This document shows positions 43,437-52,258 of a stretch of DNA of 64,000 nt, one piece after another. Origin of the DNA: Floridanema aerugineum (lineage in GTDB: Bacteria > Cyanobacteriota > Cyanobacteriia > Cyanobacteriales > Aerosakkonemataceae). The stretch lies in contig NZ_JBHFNQ010000065.1 of the NCBI RefSeq assembly GCF_041929345.1, positions 1-64,000 on the forward strand, in the 5' to 3' direction. The position numbers were made by a program, and so were the translations under genes. A model generated the notes under the pieces. It searched no databases. It was given only the letters and a program-made list of their open reading frames with translations, and was not told the DNA's origin. Each line of letters begins with the position of its first letter. Position 1 is the first letter of the stretch.

Positions 43437-44831
43437 TTGAAATCTCAGATGACCGTTGAAGAAGCATTAATTCAGTTGACAATAGTTCTCCAGCCAAAGC
43501 CCCTCAATGATGTACAAGAATTGGTATTTTGTAAATCTTGGGAAGGAAGTTCTTATAAAGAAATCGCTGCTCAAGCTGGCTATGATGCAGAATACATAAA
43601 ACTTGTTGGCTTTCAACTGTGGAAATTACTTAGTAAAGCCTTTGGAGTAAAGGTCACTAAGAGTAATATCCACTCAGTACTAACGCGCAATTCCCTTAGT
43701 TATCAACCATTAGATAATGCTGATGCCAGTCAAGCTACTTATTTGCATTCGATTCATAGGGATTTAGTTCCTAGCAACTGCTCTCAAGACGGCAAAGAAG
43801 CGATCGATGTTTCCCTATTCTATGGACGTGCTGAAGAACTCGACAAGTTAGAAACATGGATTCTAGAAGATAAATGTCGTTTGATAGAAATTTTAGGTAT
43901 TGGAGGGGTGGGAAAAACTGCTTTATCTGTTAAACTGGCGGAAATAGTTCAAAAGCATTTTGATTTTGTCATTTGGCATCGTCTTCACAATAGCTTATCA
44001 GTAGGGGAAACAATTGCCAAAATACTCAAAGATTTTTCCCCAGAGTTGCAGATAAATTCACTGGACAATATTCCCGAACAATTGTCACTACTTTTGCAGT
44101 ATTTGAAGCAGCATCGCTGTCTCTTAGTCCTGGATAATTTTGAGGCAATCATCAACAGTGCTAATGACAATCCTATCTATCATTCTGGGTATGAAGATTA
44201 CAGACAAATGTTACGCCGTTTAGCAGAAGAACGACATAACAGCTGCCTAGTAATCACCAGTCGAGAGACACCAGAGGAAGTTATAGAGCTAGAAGGGGAA
44301 TTTCTTCCAGTAAGAATATTAGAATTAAAAGGTATAGATTTGGTAGCTGCCAAGAAATTGCTTCTAGTTAAAGGCTTAACTGGCACAGATGCACAAATAA
44401 CAGAATTAGTTAATTGCTATCAAGGGATACCTTTAGCATTGAAAATCGCTACCACTTTTATTAAGGATATATATCTCGGTAATATTGGGGAATTTTTAAG
44501 CGAAAAAATCACGGGTTTAAAGCAAATACGTCAAATTTTAGATGATGATTTCAATCGGTTATCTGTGATTGAAAAGCAAGTTATGTATTGGCTAGGAATT
44601 AAAGCAAATCCACTCATGGTCAACGAAATTCAAGCTGTGGTTGTGCCGCCTGTAACTAAACAAGAATTGCTAGAGGTACTATCTTCCTTAAGGAGACGCT
44701 CTCTGATAGAAAACACTTCCGAGGGTTTCATCCAACAACCATTTGTTCGAGAATTTATCAATGAAAAATTCAAGTCCCAGGCTAAATCTGTGAAATTAAA
44801 AGTGAAGCAGATGCTTGGGAAAAATTTTTAG
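43437..44831 (+). CDS. Short STAND (NB-ARC) NTPase with an HTH-like N-terminus
   Basis: A 464-residue protein starting at TTG behind AGGA; an ATG four codons on is the alternative. Residues 1-85 resemble the vMAP-type helix-turn-helix of cyanobacterial NTPases (YKEIAAQAGYDAEYIKLVGFQLWKLLSKAFG). Residues 130-420 are NB-ARC: P-loop GIGGVGKT (Lys160), Walker B RCLLVLDNFEAI, sensor SCLVITSRETP and GIPLALKIA. The usual WD40 or TPR sensor repeats are missing; the protein ends right after the winged-helix part. It could be a truncated STAND or a signalling subunit needing a partner. Confidence 0.88.
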   Translation: MKSQMTVEEALIQLTIVLQPKPLNDVQELVFCKSWEGSSYKEIAAQAGYDAEYIKLVGFQLWKLLSKAFGVKVTKSNIHSVLTRNSLSYQPLDNADASQATYLHSIHRDLVPSNCSQDGKEAIDVSLFYGRAEELDKLETWILEDKCRLIEILGIGGVGKTALSVKLAEIVQKHFDFVIWHRLHNSLSVGETIAKILKDFSPELQINSLDNIPEQLSLLLQYLKQHRCLLVLDNFEAIINSANDNPIYHSGYEDYRQMLRRLAEERHNSCLVITSRETPEEVIELEGEFLPVRILELKGIDLVAAKKLLLVKGLTGTDAQITELVNCYQGIPLALKIATTFIKDIYLGNIGEFLSEKITGLKQIRQILDDDFNRLSVIEKQVMYWLGIKANPLMVNEIQAVVVPPVTKQELLEVLSSLRRRSLIENTSEGFIQQPFVREFINEKFKSQAKSVKLKVKQMLGKNF

Positions 44832-44877
44832 TAATTCTTACACAATCAACAGTATGAGAATCTATGTATAGATCGTC

Positions 44878-45158
44878 AGTGAGTTTAATTCTCCAGAAGG
44901 TCTTACCGCTACGGCATCTTTATACGGTAGAATCACGGCTTTTACACCACCAACACAGCAAAGCGTTCCTGAACCTGGAACTATTTACTCTATTTTCGGT
45001 TATCGGACTCAGAAAGCTCATTAAGTTAGGGCAGCTTGGAGCAAGTTAAATCTGTTCTTGAACCAACTTCTGCCTTGGGCTTGTTAGCATTAGGTGCAAT
45101 GGGTATAGGTTCGATGCTCAACCGCAAACAGCAACAAAAAGTGACTGTCAAAGCATAA
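44878..45158 (+). pseudogene. Remnant(s) of PEP-CTERM protein genes
   Basis: Frame 44878-45024 reads SEFNSPEGLTATASLYGRI, then TPPTQQSVPEPGTI, a PEP-CTERM-type end followed by stop. Another frame, 45054-45158, reads VLEPTSALGLLALGAMGIG, then SMLNRKQQQKVTVKA and stop. The latter closely parallels the tail of the intact gene at 45863. No start or main domain survives for either. They may be one frameshifted gene or two fused tails. Confidence 0.7.
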
Positions 45159-45862
45159 TCTAAATAATCTAAACCGATTCGCCATCAGAAGGTTTAGGCT
45201 AACTGTTAAACTAATCTGTCAAACTAATTAAAGTACAATCCGTGTTTTCCCAGTGGAAAGCACGGCTATTTTTTATGGCTATTGATTAAAATCTGGATAA
45301 TCACGTAGGGTTTGCCACATTCAACTGTGATCAAATCAATTTGACGGATTAATTGCATATTCTCTCGGAACAACTAGCTCAAAATTATCAGTTATTTTTC
45401 CGATAAATTCCTCTATAATCAGTAATTACTCTCATAAATATTCCCTCTTTTATGCCAGAACAAATCCTCATTTAATGCCGGAATATTTAAACAATAATTT
45501 ATCTGTAAGTCAACTATCTCAATGAATATTTTATAGAAGAAATACAAAGTTTGACGTAAGCAATAAAGCTCGAAACTCTTAAATTAGTAGGGGTTTAGCG
45601 AATATTATTTATTTGGGTAATGGTCGATACCTAACCTGGAAGATATTTTTTTGATGAAGATTAGCTGAAAGTGATGACATTGCTAATTGAGGTATGCCAA
45701 TCTGTTTTTAGTGATGAGATTCAGATGAGTGCGAAATTACTACTAATAAGTAACTTTCAGTAAATATTGATAGTTAGTTTCTCCCTATACAAAAATTCTC
45801 ACGCATCGCCCTTCTAGATTATCAACACTTGTCAACCTTAACTTGTTTGGAGAATTGGAAAA
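45159..45862. other. Spacer upstream of the PEP-CTERM gene
   Basis: Apart from the terminator at 45240 I see no gene in this 700-base A+T-rich region. It presumably carries the promoter of the PEP-CTERM gene. Confidence 0.5.
45240..45275 (+). terminator. Terminator after the PEP-CTERM remnant
   Basis: Stem ccgtgttttcc/ggaaagcacgg (45240-45250 and 45255-45265, one G-T pair) with loop cagt and a T-run. Practically the same hairpin follows the intact paralogue at 46699. The two loci therefore share their 3' flank. Confidence 0.85.
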
Positions 45863-46618
45863 ATGGCTATTTCAACTATGATGAAAAAGTTATCGATCGC
45901 CACCGTTGGAGCAGCATTACTGGCTGTGGGAATAACCGTAAAAGCTGCTAACGCCGCTTCAGTTGTCAATGGTGGATTTGAAACCGGAAACTTTTCTGGG
46001 TGGACAGCAACTAGCCAAAGTGGTAGCGGGGGAAACTTGTTCAATACAGCTGGGGGTTTTTCTCCAAGGTCGTCTTCTTCGATTCCAGGTGCAAGCGAAG
46101 GTACGAGATATGCAGTGACCGACCAGAGTGGTCCTGGTTCATACGTCTTGTTTCAAGATATCTTCCTAGAAGCTGGTTCGCAGCACCAGCTTTCATTTGA
46201 CTGGTTTGCTAAGACTTCTGCAAGATTGGCCGATCGGGGAAACATGAACAAAAATAGCTCTGGTAATCAACAGTTCCGAGTGGATCTTGTTTCTACTGAA
46301 TTTAGTGACTGGTTTGGCAGTTCTTCCTCGGCAGGGGTACTAGCAAATATTGTGGCTCCAGTTGTTTCACCTAATCAGTGGACTAGCACCTCATTCGATC
46401 TGAGTGCATGGGCAGGTCAAACAGTGCGATTGGCTTTCAGGCAAGTTGATAACATGGGCATATTCCAGGCTGGTATTGACAATGTGAAAATTGCCTCCAC
46501 TCCTACCCAGGCAGTTCCCGAACCTGCTTCGACATTAGGTTTAATGGTATTCGGTGCAATGGGTGCAGGTTCAATGCTGAAGCGCAAACAGCAACAAAAA
46601 GCAGCAGTAAAAGCATAA
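45863..46618 (+). CDS. PEP-CTERM exported protein
   Basis: A 251-residue exported protein. A signal peptide (MKKLSIATVGAALLAVGI, cleavage near NAA) precedes a beta-sandwich region with NGGFETGNFSGW and the strand pairs LSFDWFAKTS and SFDLSAWAGQTVRLAFRQVDN, similar to carbohydrate-binding folds. The C-terminus is the sorting tag: VPEPASTLGLMVFGAMGAG with a short hydrophobic helix and a basic KRKQQQK end. PEP-CTERM proteins are handled by an exosortase (not encoded here) and go to the cell surface or biofilm matrix. Followed by a terminator. Confidence 0.92.
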   Translation: MAISTMMKKLSIATVGAALLAVGITVKAANAASVVNGGFETGNFSGWTATSQSGSGGNLFNTAGGFSPRSSSSIPGASEGTRYAVTDQSGPGSYVLFQDIFLEAGSQHQLSFDWFAKTSARLADRGNMNKNSSGNQQFRVDLVSTEFSDWFGSSSSAGVLANIVAPVVSPNQWTSTSFDLSAWAGQTVRLAFRQVDNMGIFQAGIDNVKIASTPTQAVPEPASTLGLMVFGAMGAGSMLKRKQQQKAAVKA

Positions 46619-46698
46619 TCTAATAACCTAAACGATTCACCATCAGAAGGTTTAGGCTAACAGTTGCCACAAAACTGTCAAACTAATTAAAGTAAAAT

Positions 46699-46733
46699 CC
46701 GTGTTTTCCCAGTGGAAAGCGCGGTTATTTTTT
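46699..46733 (+). terminator. Terminator after the PEP-CTERM gene
   Basis: Stem ccgtgttttcc/ggaaagcgcgg (46699-46709, 46714-46724; non-Watson-Crick pairs near the base) with a 4-base loop, then a run of T. It is nearly identical to the one at 45240. Confidence 0.85.
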
Positions 46734-46757
46734 TGGATGATGTCAAATTCAGTAACC

Positions 46758-47234
46758 TCAATTTAGTAAGTCTTGATCTGATTCGCTGAGGCACCCAGGC
46801 AGAAAATCTGGGTTTTTTATTTGTTCCCAGGTGTAAGGAGTGCAAGCCGGAAATGTTTGATATGACATTAATGTTTCCCCCACAGCCAAGTCAACTCCAT
46901 CTAGATAAGCTTCTGGGATTGCTTCTTCTAGGTAAGGTTTCAAGCTAGGGTTTTTCTGGAGTAACTTATCAATTTTTCTTCGCTGTTCCCGAATGGTTGC
47001 TACCCAACTTCTAGACCTTTTGCTAGGTTGATACTCCCATTTCAACAAGTGCCCAAGTAGAACTCCCAGACGGTTGATTAACTCTTGCTGCTGTTGTTTA
47101 CCCAAAGAGTCTATTTCCTCAATTAAATTTTCGATGTCCAGACAATCTAATTGGCGCTGACGCAATAACTCTACTTGGGTTTGTGTCCAAGCATAAAAGT
47201 CAGTTTGGTAAAGGTCGATGAGTGGAAGGTTCAT
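46758..47234 (-). CDS. DUF29 protein
   Basis: Start set at the ATG in MNLPLIDLYQTDF because AGGAAG lies six bases upstream; ten further codons are open before it. The product has 158 residues with the DUF29 pattern: LYQTDFYAWTQTQVELLRQR, NLIEEIDSLGKQQQQELINRL, LLGHLLKWEYQP and the SWVATIREQRRKI helix. DUF29 is abundant in cyanobacteria, entirely helical and of unknown function. No toxin partner is next to it. Confidence 0.85.
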   Translation of the reverse strand: MNLPLIDLYQTDFYAWTQTQVELLRQRQLDCLDIENLIEEIDSLGKQQQQELINRLGVLLGHLLKWEYQPSKRSRSWVATIREQRRKIDKLLQKNPSLKPYLEEAIPEAYLDGVDLAVGETLMSYQTFPACTPYTWEQIKNPDFLPGCLSESDQDLLN

Positions 47235-47584
47235 TGTTTCTTCCTGTGATGGCTTGATACCCATTTAATCCTACTGTGGCAAAAAGACTGTTGGGATCTG
47301 GGTTTTGTTTTGATCTTATTCTAAGGAGCGATCGCAAACGATCGCGCAATCACTTAGCTGTTTCCTCCAGCCACAGGCAATAATCTCGATCGTAAAGATG
47401 GTTGGTAGTCATAACGGCAAAACAGCAATCGGGTGATACTGAAAATCGGGGGCGAAAAAGGTTCGCAGGATTTGGGCTTCGTCTTGATCTTACTCAGTCC
47501 AAAGATCGATCGCATTCAGTGGTACGCTAAAGAATGGCATTGCTAAATGTTAAGACGATTTCCCTTATTGAGATAGGCGCAAGC

Positions 47585-49036
47585 ATGGTAGCCACCACAG
47601 AAAAGACAAATAGCGGGCGGATTACCCAAATTATTGGTCCCGTTGTAGACGTTGAGTTCCCCAGCGGTAAAATGCCGCAAATTTACAACGCCTTGAAAAT
47701 CGAAGGCAAGAACGAAGCAGGACAAGATGTGTCCGTAACTTGCGAAGTACAACAGTTGTTGGGCGACAACCAAGTACGCGCTGTTTCCATGAGTACTACT
47801 GACGGATTAATTCGTGGTATGGAAGCAGTTGATACTGGCGCTCCCATCAGCGTACCCGTTGGTGCAGGTACTCTGGGTCGCATTTTCAACGTATTGGGCG
47901 AACCTGTAGACAACTTAGGCCCTGTAAATACTACAGAAACTTCTCCTATTCACCGGGAAGCACCCAAGCTGGTTGACTTAGAAACCTCTCCTTCGGTGTT
48001 TGAAACTGGCATCAAAGTTGTAGACTTGTTAGCACCTTATCGTCGGGGTGGCAAAATTGGTCTGTTCGGTGGTGCAGGTGTAGGCAAAACCGTAATTATT
48101 CAAGAACTGATTAACAACATCGCTAAAGCTCATGGTGGTGTGTCAGTGTTTGGTGGTGTGGGCGAACGCACCCGTGAAGGTAACGACCTTTACAATGAAT
48201 TCAAAGAATCTGGCGTTATTAACGAAAAAAATATCGGCGAGTCTAAGGTAGCGCTGGTATATGGTCAGATGAACGAGCCACCAGGAGCTAGAATGCGGGT
48301 GGGCTTGAGCGCTCTGACAATGGCAGAATACTTCCGGGATGTGAACAAGCAAGACGTGCTACTGTTCATTGATAATATCTTCCGGTTTGTGCAAGCTGGT
48401 TCGGAAGTGTCGGCGCTGTTAGGACGGATGCCTTCTGCGGTAGGATATCAGCCAACTCTGGCAACGGAAATGGGTGAGTTGCAAGAACGGATCACTTCTA
48501 CTAAGGAAGGTTCGATCACTTCGATTCAAGCAGTTTACGTACCAGCAGACGACTTAACCGATCCTGCACCTGCAACTACTTTTGCTCACTTGGATGCGAC
48601 AACGGTATTATCTCGTGGTTTGGCATCTAAGGGGATTTATCCAGCGGTAGATCCTCTGGATTCTACTTCTACTATGTTGCAACCTAGTGTTGTCGGTCAA
48701 GAGCATTACACAACTGCTCGTGCTGTACAATCAACTCTACAACGTTACAAGGAATTGCAAGATATTATTGCGATTCTCGGTTTAGATGAGTTGTCGGAAG
48801 ATGACCGTTTGACTGTAGCACGGGCACGCAAGATTGAGCGTTTCTTGTCTCAACCTTTCTTTGTGGCAGAAGTGTTTACTGGTTCTCCTGGTAAGTATGT
48901 GAAGTTGGAAGATACCATTAAGGGTTTCCAACGCATTCTTTCTGGTGAGTTGGATGAACTGCCAGAGCAAGCTTTCTACATGGTTGGTACCATTGAAGAA
49001 GCGATCGCAAAAGGCGAAAAACTCAAAGCTAAGTAA
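47585..49036 (+). CDS. atpB: ATP synthase F1 subunit beta
   Basis: The start is taken at the ATG in MVATTEKTNSGRITQIIGP, giving 483 residues as in other cyanobacteria; the frame is open 17 codons further upstream. The P-loop GGAGVGKTV, the catalytic Glu in GERTREGNDLY, Walker B ALLFID-type (QDVLLFIDNIF) and the DELSEED motif (LDELSEDDRLTV) are all present. It forms the catalytic sites of the F1 head on the thylakoid membrane. atpC follows 168 bases on; the separate atpB-atpC arrangement is usual for cyanobacteria. Confidence 0.98.
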   Translation: MVATTEKTNSGRITQIIGPVVDVEFPSGKMPQIYNALKIEGKNEAGQDVSVTCEVQQLLGDNQVRAVSMSTTDGLIRGMEAVDTGAPISVPVGAGTLGRIFNVLGEPVDNLGPVNTTETSPIHREAPKLVDLETSPSVFETGIKVVDLLAPYRRGGKIGLFGGAGVGKTVIIQELINNIAKAHGGVSVFGGVGERTREGNDLYNEFKESGVINEKNIGESKVALVYGQMNEPPGARMRVGLSALTMAEYFRDVNKQDVLLFIDNIFRFVQAGSEVSALLGRMPSAVGYQPTLATEMGELQERITSTKEGSITSIQAVYVPADDLTDPAPATTFAHLDATTVLSRGLASKGIYPAVDPLDSTSTMLQPSVVGQEHYTTARAVQSTLQRYKELQDIIAILGLDELSEDDRLTVARARKIERFLSQPFFVAEVFTGSPGKYVKLEDTIKGFQRILSGELDELPEQAFYMVGTIEEAIAKGEKLKAK

Positions 49037-49050
49037 TTCATGTAGGGGTA

Positions 49051-49090
49051 ATTCATGTAGGGGTAATTCATGAATTACCCCTACATGAAT
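49051..49090. repeat. Perfect 40-bp palindrome between atpB and atpC
   Basis: The sequence attcatgtaggggtaattca (49051-49070) is followed directly by its exact complement (49071-49090). A direct copy of the left half lies just before it (49035-49050). It is 15 bases after the atpB stop, so it could trim or slow the atpB-atpC transcript. Confidence 0.9.
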
Positions 49091-49204
49091 TCTTCACTAC
49101 CCATTACCAGCCGCTTGAGTTAATTAGGATCTAGGCTAGGGAAAAAATTATCTCTGCCCCGATCGGCAAAATCGAAATTCTAAAATCTAAAATCGCAAAT
49201 CGAA

Positions 49205-49621
49205 ATGACTTTAAAAGTTCGTGTGATTGCACCAGATAAAACTGTCTGGGATTCTGAAGCTGACGAAATTATTCTGCCCAGCACTACTGGACAAATCGGT
49301 ATTTTAAGTGGTCACGCTCCACTTTTGACGGCTTTGGATACGGGTGTAATGCGTGTTCGCCCGGATAAAAACTGGGTGGCGATCGCTCTGATGGGCGGTT
49401 TTGCCGAAGTGGAAAATAATGAGGTGACGATTTTGGTTAATGGTGCAGAACGTAGCGATTCGATAGATATCGAAAAAGCTCGTACTGCTTACACCAAAGC
49501 TCAAGAGCGTTTTAATCAAGTACAAAACAGCGAAAATCGTCAGGAAAAAATTCAAGCTACTCAAGCTTTGAAAAGAGCTCGCGCTCGTTTTCAAGCTGCT
49601 GGTGGCATGGTTCAAGTTTAA
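49205..49621 (+). CDS. atpC: ATP synthase F1 subunit epsilon
   Basis: A 138-residue protein with the N-terminal beta-sandwich (LKVRVIAPDKTVWDSEADE, LPSTTGQIGILSGHAPLL) and a C-terminal helix pair (DIEKARTAYTKAQERF, RARARFQAAGG). It belongs to the central stalk of F1 and inhibits ATP hydrolysis. Gene order atpB-atpC confirms it. A terminator follows within ten bases. Confidence 0.97.
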   Translation: MTLKVRVIAPDKTVWDSEADEIILPSTTGQIGILSGHAPLLTALDTGVMRVRPDKNWVAIALMGGFAEVENNEVTILVNGAERSDSIDIEKARTAYTKAQERFNQVQNSENRQEKIQATQALKRARARFQAAGGMVQV

Positions 49622-49628
49622 TTTTTCC

Positions 49629-49652
49629 GGTGGGCGCTTGCGCCCACCTTTT
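49629..49652. terminator. Terminator after atpC
   Basis: An 8-bp GC-rich stem ggtgggcg/cgcccacc (49629-49636 and 49641-49648), loop cttg, followed by tttt. It lies between two convergent genes. Confidence 0.85.
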
Positions 49653-50407
49653 CATTTAAGCTTGGTTAAGACTTTTGTTAGTTCTTTATTTAAAATTTCA
49701 TATCCTTTTTCATTTAAGTGTAATGTGTCTTTGTAGTAATTATTTTTCTGGTTTTGATTTAACAGCGAATAGCTATCAAAAATAATCACGTTCGGCGCTT
49801 GCAAAGAAGATATGTAAGAGTTTACCTCGACAACAGCCCGATCGATCTCTGAAGACCAAAATGGTTTTCTCATCAGTGGTATTTCTCCAGCCGGAATGAT
49901 AGTTGTCAGGATAACTGTAGCACCTAAAGAACGCGATCGCTTGACAATCTCCTGAATGTTTGCTTTACAATTGGCAATGATGGTGGAATGGCGATCGGGA
50001 AACAACGGAATTGTTTTTAAATCGTTAATCCCAACTTGAACAAGTATAATTTGCGGACGCAAGGGTACAACTTGTTTTTCAAAACGTCCCAATACTTGAG
50101 TAGAAGTTTGACCGGAAATCCCCCCATTTATAGCGGAAAAACCCTTTATTTCTGTGGGTAATGTCCATTCTTGCGCTCGCGAATCACCAAAAAATATTAC
50201 TTTAGAAAGCGAATCATTACTCGCATCATCTTCTCTAGAATTACTTTTAATATATTCCAAACCTAACGGATCTAAGGTAGTTTGATTTAGTAGTAAGTAA
50301 TAATGTCTCGCTGCTATAAACAAAATTACATTGAGCGCCACTGATGCCATCAAAGCACTTACAGATAAGAGCAAGACTAAATGAAAAAATTTGGGGAATT
50401 TTTGCAT
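49652..50407 (-). CDS. SGNH/GDSL-type hydrolase
   Basis: A 251-residue protein with one N-terminal membrane anchor (about 8-32). The SGNH blocks follow: GDS in VIFFGDSRAQEW, Gly in GGISGQTST, the GxND block VQVGINDLK and DxxH in DTLHLNEKGYEIL. Family members are esterases, acyltransferases or thioesterases acting on lipids or glycans. Likely periplasmic-facing. Convergent with atpC. Confidence 0.9.
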   Translation of the reverse strand: MQKFPKFFHLVLLLSVSALMASVALNVILFIAARHYYLLLNQTTLDPLGLEYIKSNSREDDASNDSLSKVIFFGDSRAQEWTLPTEIKGFSAINGGISGQTSTQVLGRFEKQVVPLRPQIILVQVGINDLKTIPLFPDRHSTIIANCKANIQEIVKRSRSLGATVILTTIIPAGEIPLMRKPFWSSEIDRAVVEVNSYISSLQAPNVIIFDSYSLLNQNQKNNYYKDTLHLNEKGYEILNKELTKVLTKLK

Positions 50408-50528
50408 AATCTATAGTAACTTCAAGGAAAATTAAGCAGGTGTTTTTCCAGTGTAGTATTCATTTCATTATAATGATAATACTTGCTCGTCTGGCGGACT
50501 TCTGGATCTCATCAAAGGAGAGAAATCG

Positions 50529-51080
50529 ATGGAAAGTAAAGCACCACCAACCGCACCAGTACAACGGCGAACTCTGTTCAATATTTCTGATGAAATCAGT
50601 GAGTTAAGCAGTTTACTTGATGAGATAGAAGATGATGATCTCGAAAGTGAACAGTTAATTACTAGTTGGTTGGAAAATTTGGGGTCAGAACGCGATCGCA
50701 AACTAGACAACTACGCCGCTTTAATTGCGGAATTGGAAGCAAAAGCAGAAGTGAGGAAAAAAGAAGCCCAAAGATTAGCCAAATTAGCCACCAGTGATGA
50801 AAAAAAAGCGGCTATCCTCAAAGAAAGACTTAAATGGTTTTTTGAAGTCAACAAGTTAAAAACGGTAGAAACTGCACGTTATAAATTATCTTTAACTAAA
50901 AGCGGTGGTAAACCACCTTTAATTTTAGATGATACTATTTCTCCCACTGATTTACCAGAAAAATTTCAAAAAATTCAAGTTGAACCAGATAAAACAGCAA
51001 TTAGAGCCGCATTAGAAGCTGGAGAGGAATTAGATTTTGCTCATTTAGGCTCTAGGAGTTCCAGTCTGAGAATCCGATAA
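50529..51080 (+). CDS. Siphovirus Gp157-like protein
   Basis: A 183-residue protein: a helical N-terminal half rich in Glu/Leu (ISDEISELSSLLDEIEDDD, LEAKAEVRKKEAQRL) and a C-terminal part LKWFFEVNKLKTVETARYKLSL…SPTDLPEKF that matches the Gp157 pattern, the phage-encoded DNA-metabolism/resistance protein family. Cyanobacterial chromosomes carry it as a stand-alone gene. No other phage gene is next to it. Confidence 0.82.
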   Translation: MESKAPPTAPVQRRTLFNISDEISELSSLLDEIEDDDLESEQLITSWLENLGSERDRKLDNYAALIAELEAKAEVRKKEAQRLAKLATSDEKKAAILKERLKWFFEVNKLKTVETARYKLSLTKSGGKPPLILDDTISPTDLPEKFQKIQVEPDKTAIRAALEAGEELDFAHLGSRSSSLRIR

Positions 51081-51105
51081 TCTACCAATAGTTTTTCATC
51101 TTTCC

Positions 51106-51465
51106 TTATCTATTAAAAAACTGACTATCTTGCATATAACGCAAGGCTGGATCAACTTCTCCTTCTTTCAAAGGAGTGGAAACTTTCAGCGGATCAGCTT
51201 GTACTGCTACTAATCCTTGACGCACAGCTGTAGTAATTTGCTCTTTCAGTTTAGTTTTCGCCCGTTCTTGTTGCCAATGCCAACCCTCTTCACTGGTAGC
51301 GTATAATGCTGGCAATCGATTCAGGGCATAAGCTACAACTTGTATTGGATCAATATATTTCAGCATCTTTGGTGGTAACTGTTGTAATTGATGCTCCACT
51401 TCCTGTACTACCATTGGTTCAATCGCATTACGATAAACCAAGCTCTTATTTGTGATTGTTTTCAT
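51106..51465 (-). CDS. ComFB-family protein (copy 1)
   Basis: A 119-residue protein of the late-competence ComFB family: NAIEPMVVQEVEHQLQQLPP, KYIDPIQVVAYALNRLPALY, ATSEEGWHWQQERAKTKLK and AVRQGLVAVQADP. Cyanobacterial ComFB proteins have been reported to bind cyclic dinucleotides; whether this one does is inference. A second member lies 320 bases away on the same strand. Confidence 0.88.
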   Translation of the reverse strand: MKTITNKSLVYRNAIEPMVVQEVEHQLQQLPPKMLKYIDPIQVVAYALNRLPALYATSEEGWHWQQERAKTKLKEQITTAVRQGLVAVQADPLKVSTPLKEGEVDPALRYMQDSQFFNR

Positions 51466-51784
51466 CGGGAAACACTTAAATTAGGAAATGCTCAACAGAG
51501 TAACGTGAGAATTTTGATGTGCAATCAAACTTTACACAACTAACACCCTGACACCCTGACACCCCTAATCTCAAAATTCATCGGGGCTTTTAACTAAGTC
51601 AATCTATCAAAATTTCTTGGCTCGCATCTTAACCTATTTTTCCGACACCAGTCAATTCTCTATCAACAAATTTTATATTAATTATTATGTAGATAGAGAG
51701 TAGTCATAATATCTTTAGATTGAAACAAACAGTTTTTCATGAAATGTTTTACAACTATTGTTACAAAAATTGGTTGCCTATCTT

Positions 51785-52258
51785 CTACCGCAATAAGTAT
51801 TTTTTTTCCCCAGTGCGATGATTACCTTCTAAATTATGGGAAGCAATATCCAAGTTGCCACGCTTTTTTAAGGGAGTTGTCACTTTCAAAGGATCTTTTT
51901 GCACAGCAGCAAATCCTTGACGTACTGCCATGATAATCTGGTTTTTCAGTTCAGTTCTTGCTTTAAGCTGTTGCCTACGCCATCCCTCTTCGCTAGTAGC
52001 ATACAGTGAAGGCAGACGATTTAGTGCATAAGCAACCACTTGCGCTGGATTGATGTATTTGGCAAGATGAGGTGGCAGTTTTTCTATTTTTCGTTCCACC
52101 TCTTCTATTACTATTGCTTCCAAAACATTAATGTAAGTTAATGATTGATTCCCTGAAGTTGACGAGACTGTTCTCTTCCCGAACAGCTGTTCAGGCTTCT
52201 GAGATACCGATCTGTAATTGTCTGAGTTAAACGTCTTCATACAGTAACTATTCTCCAA
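51785..52258 (-). CDS. ComFB-family protein (copy 2)
   Basis: A 157-residue paralogue of the neighbouring ComFB protein. Its core (NVLEAIVIEEVERKIEKLPP, LAKYINPAQVVAYALNRLP, SLYATSEEGWRRQQLKA, AVRQGFAAVQKDPLKV) is about as similar to copy 1 as either is to the family. It has about 40 extra N-terminal residues with QKPEQLFGKRTVSS. An internal start near the ComFB core would give a copy-1-like length. Confidence 0.88.
   Translation of the reverse strand: MENSYCMKTFNSDNYRSVSQKPEQLFGKRTVSSTSGNQSLTYINVLEAIVIEEVERKIEKLPPHLAKYINPAQVVAYALNRLPSLYATSEEGWRRQQLKARTELKNQIIMAVRQGFAAVQKDPLKVTTPLKKRGNLDIASHNLEGNHRTGEKKYLLR

Noticed and set aside
44864..45049. 61-codon frame starting MYRSSVSLILQK
   Set aside because: Another frame of the same DNA reads a PEP-CTERM tail, which is the better explanation.
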